Below are positions 55,530 through 64,000 of a DNA stretch of 64,000 nt, piece by piece. Location of the stretch: assembly GCF_042477335.2 (NCBI RefSeq), contig NC_091727.1, positions 129,503,501-129,567,500 on the forward strand, written 5' to 3'. Numbering within the stretch: position 1 is the stretch's first letter; every line of letters begins with the position of its first letter. This stretch comes from Ovis canadensis. Lineage: Eukaryota; Chordata; Mammalia; Artiodactyla; Bovidae. The translations under genes were made by a program, and so were the position numbers. A model generated the notes under the pieces. The model was not told the DNA's origin. It searched no databases and saw only the letters and a list, made by a program, of their open reading frames with translations.

Positions 55530-58415
55530 GTGGAGTATCTCGTCACGGCTGCTCCAGAAAGCGCAGGTGCTGCTCCTGACCTTGAATGTGGAGTAGCTCC
55601 TCTCGGCCCTCCCGTGCCCGCCCAGCCACTGCTCCTTGGACCTGGGGTAGCTCCTCCCGGCTGACCGTGATTTCCGGCAGGGCGTAGCTCCTCCCGGGTG
55701 CCGCCCCTGGCCTCGGACATGGGATAGCTTCTCCCGGCCTCCGCCCCTAGCCTCGGGCGGGGGGTAGCTCCTCCCGGCCACTGCCCCTGACCTCGGGCGG
55801 GGGGTAGCTCCTCCCGGCTGACCCTGAACTGCAGTGCAGGGTAGCTCCTCCTGGCTGCCTCCAGACCTTGGGCGGGGGTTAGCTCCTCCCGGTACCACCC
55901 CTGACCTGCAGCGTGGGGTAGCCCTCCTGGCCGCCACCCCTGGCCTCGGGCGGGGGGTAACTCCTCTCGGCCGCAGCCCCTGACCTCGGGTGTGGGGTAG
56001 CTCCTCCCGGTCTCCGCCCCTGACCTCGGGCAGGGGGTAGCTCCTCCCAGGTACCCGAGACTTTGAGCGTGGCGTAGCTCCTCCCGGCCATCGCCCCTGG
56101 GCTCAGATGTGGGGTAGCTCCTCCTGGTACCACCACTGACCTGTGGCGTGGAGTAGCTCCTCCCAGCCACTGCCCCTAATCTCGGGCAGGGGGTAGCTCC
56201 TCCCGGCCTCCGCCCCTGACCTCGGGCGGGGGGCAGCTCCTCCCGGTACCACCCCTGACCTGCGGCGTGGGGTAGCTCCTCCCGGCCATCTCCCCTGACC
56301 TTGGACATGGGGTAGCTCCTCCCGGCTACCACCTCTGACCTGCCATGTTGGGGAGCTCCTCCCGGCTACCACCCCTGACCTTGGGTGTGGGGTAGCTCCT
56401 CCCGGCTACCACCCCTGACCTCGGGCAGGTGGTAGCTCCTCCTGAGCACTGCCCCTAACCTCGGGCAGGGGGTAGCTCCTCACGGACGCCACCCCTGACC
56501 TCGAGCAGGGGGTAGTTCCTCCCAGCCGCCTACCCTGACCTCGGATGTGGGGTAGCTCCTCCCGGCCTCCGCCCCTGACCTCCGGCAGGGGGTAGATCCT
56601 CCGGGCTACCCAAGACTTCAGGCGTGGCGTGGCTCCTCCCGGCCACTGCCCCTAGCCTCGGACAGGGGGTAGCTCCTCCCAGCCGCCGCCCCTGGCCTCA
56701 GACGTGGGGTAGCTCCTCCTGGTATCACCCCTGACCTGCAGAGTGGGGTGGCTCATCCCGGCCACCCCCCAACCTCGGGCATGGGGTAGCTCCTCCCAGC
56801 GGCTGCCCCTGACCTCAGGTAGGGGGTAGCTCCTCCCGGGCACTGCCCCTGACCTCGGGCATGGGGTAGCTCCTCCCGGCCACCGCCCCTAGCCTCGGGC
56901 AGAGGGTAGCTCCTCCCAGCTACCACCCCTGACCTGCGGCGGGGGGTAGCTCCTCCCGGCCGCTGCCCCTAACCTCGGGCATGGGGTAGCACCTCCTGGC
57001 CGCCGCCCTGGCCTCGGACGTGGGATAGCTCCTCTCGGGCGCCACTCCTGGCCTCGGGCTGGGGGTAGCTCCTCTCGGCCGCCGCCCCTGGCCTCAGGCG
57101 GGGGGCAGCTCCTCCAGGCAGCCCCTGAGCTCAGGCGTAGGGTGGCTCGTCCCAGCCGGCCGCACCTGGCCTCGGGCATGGGGTAGCTCCTCCCAGCCGC
57201 GCCTGACCTCGGGGGTAGGGTAGCTCCTCCCGGCTACCACCCCTGACCTGTGGTGGGGGGAGCTCCTCCCAGCCACTGCCCCAAACCTCAGGCGTGGGGT
57301 ATCTCCTCCCGGCTGCTGCCCCTGACCTCGGGCGGGTTGTAGCTCCTCCCGGCTACAACCCCTGACCTCGGGCGTGGGGTAGCTCCTCCCAGCCACCTCC
57401 CGTGACCTTGGACGTGGGGTAGCTCCTCCCGGCTACCACCTCTGACCTGCGGTGTGGGGGAGCTCCTCCCGGCTACCAACCCTGACCTCAGGTGTGGGGT
57501 AGCTCCTCTCGGCCGCCCTTGACCTCGGGCGTAGGGTAGCTCCTCCCGGACGCCGCCCCTGGCCTCGGACATGGGGTAGCTCCTCCCAGCCGCTGCCCCT
57601 GACCTGGGGCGGGGGGTAGCTCCTCCTGGCCGCCGCCCCTGACCTCGGGCGGTGGTTAGATCCTCCCGGCTACCCGAGACTTTCAGCGTGGCATAGCTCC
57701 TCCCGGCTGCCACCCCTGGGCTTGGACGTGGGGTAGCTCCTCCCGGCCGCCGCCCCTAACCTCGGGCGGGGGGTAGCTCCTCCAGGCCGCCTCACCTGAC
57801 CTCGGATGTGGGGTAGCTCCTCCCGGCCTCTGCCCCTGACCTCGGGCGGGGGATAGCTCCTCCCAGCCGCTGCCCCTGACCTCGGGCAGGGCGTAGGTCC
57901 TCCCGGCCGCCACCCCTGACCTCGGGCAGGGGGTAGCTCCTCCAGGCCGCCTCCCCTGACCTCAGATGTGGGGTAGCTCCTCCCGGCCGCCACCTCTGGC
58001 CTCGGGCATGGGGTAGCTCCTCCTGGCTGCCCCTGACCTCGGGCGTAGGGTGGCTCCTGTTGGCTGCCCCTGACCTCGGGTGTAGGGTAGCTCCACCTGG
58101 CCGCAGCCCCTGGGTTCGAACGTGGGGTAGCTCCTCCCGGTACCACCCCTGACCTGCGGTGTGGGGTAGCTCCTCCCGGCCGCCGCCCCTGGCCTCGGGC
58201 ACTGGGTAGCTCCTTCTGGCTGCCGCCCCTGACCTCGGGCAGGGTTAGCTCCTTCCGGCCGCCGCCCATGACCTCGGACATGGGGTAGCTCCTCCTGGCT
58301 ACCACTCCTGACCTCGGGCAGTCGGTAGCTCCTCCCGGCCGCCCCTGACCTCAGGCCGGGGGTAGCTCTTACTGGCCACCACCCGTGATCTCAGGCGAGG
58401 GATAGCTCCTCTCGT
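55530..58415 (-). repeat. 40-base GC-rich monomer array, about 72 units
   Basis: The GGGTAGCTCC core recurs at exact 40-base steps, for example 57731, 57771, 57811, 57851, 57891 and 57931. Plus-strand units contain CTCCTCCCGGCCGCC, GCCCCTGACCTCGGGC and GGGGTAG, are CpG-rich, and include GGGCGGGG boxes like Sp1/GC boxes. Because 40 is not divisible by three, successive units rotate through three frames on the minus strand and produce long alternating peptides (EELPHARGQGR, PGGATPRPRSG, AGRSYPTPEVRG). These frames are a by-product of the repeat, not evidence for a protein. Confidence 0.95.
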
Positions 58416-58445
58416 CTATGCTTCTGCGCGGTCCATTGCAGCTGC
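58395..58445 (-). promoter_or_regulatory. Shared BovB 5' terminus
   Basis: The array ends with atgcttctgcgcggtccatt followed by gcagctg, then unrelated flank. The same string with three differences closes the array at 4247-4277. It is probably the RNA 5' end or close to it, making the adjacent array the candidate promoter. Confidence 0.55.
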
Positions 58446-59310
58446 CCATACAACTATAGACTAGTATAATCTTGATACCAAAAACTGACAAAGGTAAAGG
58501 AAAGAGATAACAAGGTAAGGGAAAGAAATTATAGGTCCATCTCACTTATGAACCTAGATATAAAAATACATAACCTTAATACCATAATCAAGGTCATTAT
58601 TTTTACAGAGGTCATTATTTTTTACAGAGATGCTGATCACATTTTTGCTAGAACAATTCTTCATTTAGTATCCCTGATCCCTATTGACTAAATGCCAGCA
58701 GGAGTCCTCACACACATACATTAATAAACTATAAAAACTGAAAACACGTCTAGACATTTCCAAATGTCCCCTAAAGCAGTGGTTCAGCTTCAGGCTGAGG
58801 ATCAATACTATAGGCAATCTCACTTATGAACACAGATACAAAACCGCTAATACAAGATTAGTCCCTCAAACCCCACAGTACATTAAAAAGAAAAAAAAAA
58901 CCACACACACATCATGCTCTCATCTAAGTTAATACTAGGAAAGCAGGAAGTATAACCTTTATAGATCTGTCACTGTGGAACAGGACACCAACTCCTTACT
59001 TGGAAAATTGGCAATTACAGGGAGAATTAAGCATTTATCTTGTCTTTCATATAGGAACTGTATTTTAGGCTCACCAAATAGCCCCAGTAGAGAAGGGATA
59101 GTTCTTCTTACAGAGGTATACTAGCTAATACATTCAGAAAGAATAATAGAAATAGAAAATCATCATTATGAAATCTTTTACAAAATAATTGACTTAGATA
59201 GCAGTTATGGATGGTAAAACCATTAGGTAAAAGGATGATGGAGAACTTTACAATGACGGGATCAGATTAACACCACTTCAATTTACCATCCAAGTTATCT
59301 TATATACCCT
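58446..59310 (+). mobile_element. L1 ORF2 fragment, right of the big BovB
   Basis: Begins with the right target duplication ccatacaactat, then L1 ORF2-like cttgataccaaaaactgaca and ggtccatctcacttatgaac. A second L1-like block (caatctcacttatgaacaca) at 58815 suggests a duplication or second copy. 58740-58800 may hold a hAT MITE scrap. Confidence 0.6.
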
Positions 59311-59314
59311 TAAC

Positions 59315-59513
59315 TAGCTCAACAGTAAATAATCCACCTACAGTGCAAGAGACCCAGGTTCAACCCTGGATTGGGAAGATCCCCTGAAGGAGGGCATGAC
59401 AACCCACTCCAGTATTCTTGCCTTGAGAATTCCCTGGACAGAGGAGCCTAGTGGGCTATAATCCATAGGGTCGCACAGAGTCAGACACAACTGAAGCGAC
59501 TTAGCACAGCACA
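59315..59513 (+). mobile_element. Bov-tA SINE
   Basis: Forward copy from ttaactagctcaacagtaaa to gactgaagcgacttagcaca, directly abutting a BovB tail. Confidence 0.88.
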
Positions 59514-60476
59514 GTTCAGTTCAGTTCAGTCACTCAGTCATGTCTGACTCTTTGCGACCCCATGAATCGCAGCACGCCAGGCCTCCCTGTCCATCACCAA
59601 CTCCCAGAGTTCACTCAGACTCACGTCCATCGAGTCCGTGATGCCATCCAGCCATCTCATCCTCTGTCATCCCCTTCTCCTCCTGCCCCCAATCCCTCCC
59701 AGCATCAGAGTCTTTTCCAATGAGTCAACTCTTCACATGAGGTGGCCAAAGTACTGGAGTTTCAGCTTTAGCACCATTCCTTCCAAAGAAATCCCAGGGC
59801 TGATCTCCTTCAGAATGGACTGGTTGGATCTCCTTGCAGTCCAAGGGACTCTCAAGAGTCTTCTCCAACACCACAGTTCAAAAGCATCAATTCTTCGGTG
59901 CTCAGCTTTCTTCACAGTCCAACTCTCACATCCATACATGACTACTGGAAAAACCATAGCCTTGACTAGATGGACCTTAGTCAGCAAAGTAATGTCTCTG
60001 CTTTTGAATATGCTCTCTAGGTTGGTCATAACTTTTCTTCCAAGGAGTAAGCGTCTTTTAATTTCATGGCTGCAGTCACCATCTGCAGTGATTTTGGAGC
60101 CCCCCAAAATAAAGTCTGACACTGTTTCCACTGTTTAAAGCATCGGACCTTGCTTCTATCACCAGTCACATCCACAGCTGGGTATTGTTTTTGCTTTGGC
60201 TCCAACCCTTCATTCTTTCTGGAGTTATTTCTCCACTGATCTCCAGTAGCATATTGGGCACCTACCGACCTGGGGAGTTCCTCTTTCAGTATCCTATCAT
60301 TTTGCCTTTTCCTACTGTTCATGGGGTTCTCAAGGCAAGAATACTGAAGTGGTTTGCCATTCCCTTCTCCAGTGGACCACATTCTGTCAGACCTCTCCAC
60401 CATGACCCGCCCGTCTTGGGTTGCCCCGCGGGCATGGCTTAGTTTCATTGAGTTAGACAAGGCTGTGGTCCTACCC
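59514..60476 (-). mobile_element. Internally deleted BovB
   Basis: 59514-60137 is the 3' end (tail, [60 protein letters not shown]). At 60137-60140 it jumps, in the same orientation, to the 5' leader (SVGAQYATGDQWRNNSRKNE, MWSTGEGNGKPLQYSCLEN). The endonuclease and most of the RT are missing. The joint has an AAA that could be microhomology. The fused frame stays open across the joint. Confidence 0.85.
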
Positions 60477-61250
60477 TTAATTACAAAATGAAAGAAGAAA
60501 ATTCTATTAATAGTAGTAACAAAAGCTATAAAGTATCTAGAAATAGCACAAACAAGATATGTTCAAGACATTTATGGAGAAAATGATACATTATTAAAGA
60601 ATTTAAAAATCTGAATAAATAGAAAGCCACGCCATTTTTATTCATATCTCATTAATGTAAAGATGCCAATTCTCCCCAGCTAAAGCTGGAAATTCAATAA
60701 ACGCCAATAAAATTCTTTATGGGTATGATAATCTGACTCTAAAACTCATTAAAATGTAAATATGCAAGAATAACACAAAATTGGATAACAAAGATGACTT
60801 TCCATGTCAGACGTCAAACATTATAAAACTACAGAAATTTAAACTGTGACATGAACGCAACTATAAATAAATGGATCAGCAGAATCAAATAAAGAATCCT
60901 GAAAGAAACTTAAATATACATAAGAATCTAGTATTGATTAAAGGCAGCATTTAAAAGTAAGTAGAGAAAGAAAAGAGGGAGGCGGGTGGAAGGATATAGA
61001 TTGCAGCACATTTTGTATTAGCACAAAGCTTGGAAATAACCATGTCAATGGGGAAATGGCTACACGAATTATAGCATATCTATTCTGTGGAATACTCTGA
61101 AACTGTAAAAAAGAACAAGTTAGATTTACATGTAATAAAATGAAAAGTTCTCACACATAATGGTGGGTGAAAAGTAGCAAGTAGCAGAACAATACATATA
61201 AGCATGATATAATTTGTATTTTTAAATAATAACACTAAATAATACTATAT
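60477..61250 (+). mobile_element. Old L1 ORF2 fragment
   Basis: L1-like (tacagaaatttaaactgtga-type and gatgccaattctccccagct, ggaatactctgaaactgtaa) with many changes. Confidence 0.6.
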
Positions 61251-61256
61251 ATTCTC

Positions 61257-61257
<1 letters not shown>

Positions 61258-61287
<30 letters not shown>

Positions 61288-61288
61288 A
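61258..61288. repeat. (TG)n microsatellite
   Basis: About 14 TG dinucleotides; likely polymorphic. Confidence 0.95.
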
Positions 61289-61862
61289 GCAGAGAAACAG
61301 AAAGAGGTCTGGAAGAAGTTAAGTCCAACAGTAAATAGGGACAGGGAGAATCAGGGAGGAAATCAAAGACGACCAAAGGAGGCTTTAGCCTTCCCTGTAA
61401 CATTCTAATCCACTAAAAGAAAAAATGTGTTTGTGTATTGTGTAATTAAGTCAATAAATAAGAGATTTAAAAGCTATATATGTGATATCAATGAATTATA
61501 TATGGTATAAGGACTTATTTATTCATATAATTGCATAGAAAGGTGATTGTAAGGATACTCACCAAACTGTTGACAGTTTTCTGTTTGTTTCATTTTTTAT
61601 GGTGGGGGGGGATGACAACTATAAAGGGAGCAGAAAAAGCAAGTTTCAAGATTTACCATCTCTATACTTGTGTACTGTTTTAATCTTTTACCTTGAAAAT
61701 AAATATTATTGAGTAATTAAAAAATAAAGACATGGAAATAATTAAAGACACACTGTTAGGTGGGAAAAGCTAATTGCTATATTATATATATATAATATTA
61801 TATATATATAATTTTATATATGGAATAATGTATACTTCTATTGTATTATATATGTATACATG
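61289..61862. other. AT-rich DNA without a gene
   Basis: A (TA)n-rich tract lies at 61781-61855. No coding feature. Confidence 0.5.
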
Positions 61863-62082
61863 TGTGCTAAGTCAATTCAGTCATGTCCAACTCTTTGCAA
61901 CCCTATGGACTGTAGCCCATCAGGCTCCCCTGCCGTGGGGTTCTCCAGGCAAGAATACTGGATTGGGTTGCCATGCCCTCTTCCAGGGGATCTTCCTGAT
62001 CTGGGGATCAAAACCATATCTCTTATGTCTCCTACATTGGAAGGTGGGTTCTTTACCTTTACACCACCAGGCAAGCCCATAA
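61863..62082 (-). mobile_element. Bov-tA SINE
   Basis: Reverse copy from gtgctaagtcaattcagtca to ctttacaccaccaggcaagc. Confidence 0.9.
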
Positions 62083-62349
62083 ATGTGTATCTATATATTC
62101 TAATGCACAAAAACAAAAATTGCACTTTCACAATTTATATAATTGTGCTGTTTATTTTATTACAATGAGCATATGGTTATGCATTATTTAAGAAACACTA
62201 TGGTAATCATTTCTCAAAATATGCATATATCAAATTAACATGTTGTACATCTTAAACTGTACAATGTTACGTATTAATTATATCTCAGTAAAACTGAGGT
62301 GTGGAAGAAACAGAAATATAGATAAATCTAACCATGCCATTAACCTAAT
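62083..62349. other. AT-rich DNA, possible L1 trace
   Basis: catgttgtacatcttaaact and ttaattatatctcagtaaaa look like an L1 3' end. No gene. Confidence 0.45.
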
Positions 62350-62360
62350 CAAAACCCTTT

Positions 62361-62627
62361 GCTGCTGCTGCTGCTGAGTCCTTTCAGTCGTGTCTGACTC
62401 TGTGCGACCCCAGAGACGGCAGCCCACCAGGCTCCCCCATCCCTGGGATTCTCCAGGCAAGAACACTGGAGTGGGTTGCCATTTCCTTCTCCAATGCATG
62501 AAAGTGAAAAGTGAAAGTGAAGATGCTCAATCCTATCCGACTCTTAGCGACCCCATGGACTGCAGCCTACCAGGCTCCTCTGTCCATGGGATTTTCCAGG
62601 CAAGAGTACTGGAGTGGGTTGCCATTA
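62361..62627 (-). mobile_element. Bov-A2 (dimeric) SINE with target duplication
   Basis: Two reversed monomers with the gctgctgctgctgctgagtc head. The 11-base repeat caaaacccttt at 62350-62360 and 62628-62638 is the target duplication, identical in both copies. Confidence 0.92.
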
Positions 62628-62638
62628 CAAAACCCTTT

Positions 62639-64000
62639 AAGTAGGAGTATTCCCACGGTTCCTAAGATAAAGTTCAAAATAATTAAGGAAGCTTGTCATC
62701 CAGCCTCAGTTCCCAATACTCTACCCCTTGCTTAATATGCTCTAATCACAGGAGACACCGTTCAGTACTTCAAGTCCCTTGTACATGTTCTAGTTTCAGG
62801 TCTCTGCACATGTTATTTCTTCTACGTGGAACACTTCCTCCATTCATCCCTCCTCTACCTCCTTCTACTTCGGCTGATCCTTTAGTTCTCATCACTTCTT
62901 CAGGAGAACCTTCTCTGACATTCAAGTCAGAGTCAGGTCCTCCTATCATAATTACTTATAGAACCCTTATTTTTCCTTCCCAGCTCTTATCTTAATTTGC
63001 AGTTTTCTACTTATAGATGAGATTTTTAATGTCAGTTATCACTACCAGACTGAAGCTTCATGAGAGCAGGACTCTTGTCTGTCTTGTTGTATCTTAACAT
63101 TTAGTAAGAGCTCAGTAAATATTTGTGAAATAAGTGACTCCTCCCTGTTAATCAAGGTGGACTTTAGCTTGGCATTAGTTCCATTTTCCTCTCCATTCCA
63201 AAGTATGTCATCAGATAAGCAACTTCAGTGACTATAGATGACTCACCCAACACCCTGGCCTCACTGTCCATCGATCTCCTCTACTTCTGCAACCTCTGAC
63301 TACATGCCACTTCACCTGCCATTTCTAGCCATTACTGCCTTAGACCACCTAAAAAACATGGAGCTGCCTAACTTCAGAATTCCTGAACTCCACTAACCCA
63401 ATCTCTAGCTACAACCCTTTACCTCTACTACTTCTTGGTTCTCAAAATATTTAGTCCTCATTCTCATCAAGATCTCCCATCCTTTGATTTCTCCTGTTCT
63501 TCAGCTCATTACCACCTCATTGCTTAACTCCCTATTCAGTCTAGATGCCATGGTACCTCACTTTAAACACTCTTCTTAGCAGCCTTACTGCTCTAATCCA
63601 CTTTAATCTGCCATTTCCCAAGCTACTGAGTTACTAAGGGCCACTCTACATACATTACTTTTGGAACTTCTCAAAACATCAGTGTGAGGTAGAGACCACA
63701 ATTATCTCCTTTTACAGATAAGGAAAAGGATTCTTAAAGAAGTGAAGCATTAGTAACTTGTCAAAGGTCACACAAGAAGTGACGGGAGCAGATTGGAGTT
63801 GGGATCTGAAGGAGATCTGTCTGACACCAAAGTTTGTGCTCCCAAGCAGTAGGTTCCTTTGTTGCTCAGAGGGAATGATAACTCTGAGTGCAACAAGGAG
63901 AAAGAACAGGAGGGAAGCAGGCCAAGAGAGAAAGCCTGGAGACCAAGCCAGCAATCCAAGTGATAGTTCACAGTGGACTAAGGCTTATCTCTCAGAACAC
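62639..64000. other. No gene; probable MIR near the end
   Basis: A MIR-like segment lies near 63670-63800 (tcagtgtgaggtagagacca, ctccttttacagataagg, caaaggtcacacaag). The remainder is C/T-rich single-copy-looking DNA with no recognisable exon. Confidence 0.4.

Larger units (their letters stand above)
52255..58445 (-). mobile_element. Near full-length BovB with a 40-base monomer 5' array (6.2 kb)
   Basis: 3' end: caattcagttcagttcag at 52255 onward. 5' end: gcagctg near 58439-58445, shared with the twin-primed copy at 4 kb. Order on the minus strand is 5' terminus, about 72 GC-rich 40-base monomers, a short leader, endonuclease, reverse transcriptase, C-terminal domain, tail. A 12-base, one-mismatch target duplication flanks the whole. 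The usual BovB consensus is about 3.2 kb, so the array nearly doubles the element. Confidence 0.85.

Noticed and set aside
55530-58415. CRISPR-like array
   Set aside because: Units are contiguous with no unique spacers, the host is a mammal, and the array lies within a BovB insertion.

Overview
The window is mammalian nuclear DNA from a ruminant, almost certainly a bovid. The evidence is the repeat content: many Bov-tA/Bov-A2 SINEs, seven copies of the RTE-type LINE BovB with their (ACTGA)n-like tails, ruminant L1 3' ends, and the older cetartiodactyl CHR SINEs. There are no bacterial-style operons, rRNA genes, functional tRNA genes or CRISPR arrays. A TEX13-family gene suggests the X chromosome, because the TEX13 family is X-linked in known mammals; this is an inference. 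Most of the sequence is transposon-derived.

Layout. 1-2 kb: internally deleted L1 carrying a second L1 3' end. 3.06-4.81 kb: BovB insertion whose 5' half, including a GC-rich tandem array, is inverted (twin priming). 5-13.9 kb: L1, CHR and Bov SINEs, a BovB inserted into a SINE, a Tigger transposon and an antisense L1. 14-20.9 kb: gene-poor, with one 5'-truncated BovB. 20.9-39.6 kb: a decayed NLRP-family gene on the minus strand, with a 1.6 kb NACHT exon (38.0-39.6 kb), one LRR exon remnant (36.0 kb) and seven recognisable LRR exons (28.0 to 20.9 kb). Inside its intron, on the plus strand, lies a TEX13-family gene (30.77-32.38 kb), probably TEX13B, which looks intact once a 450-base C-rich intron is removed. 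40-52 kb: no gene, only L1, SINEs, a Tigger1 MITE and an MLT1-like LTR. 52.25-58.45 kb: a BovB copy of about 6.2 kb on the minus strand, with both ends and a target-site duplication, inserted into an old L1. About 2.9 kb of it is a 40-base tandem array at the element's 5' end. 59.5-60.5 kb: an internally deleted BovB. The rest is L1, SINEs and unannotated DNA.

Most notable signals. (1) Two independent BovB insertions share a GC-rich 40-base monomer array and the same 5' terminus, which suggests that a BovB lineage carries a monomeric 5' region, possibly a promoter, much longer than the usual BovB consensus. (2) The NLRP locus is uneven: the NACHT exon is wrecked while several LRR exons still have clean 171-base lengths, open frames and good splice sites. 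(3) The TEX13 intron is so C-rich and stop-free that it creates a false proline-rich reading frame.

The only gene with a plausibly functional product here is the TEX13-family gene, a testis-expressed protein with a C-terminal RanBP2-type zinc finger. The remaining coding potential is transposon or pseudogene remnant.
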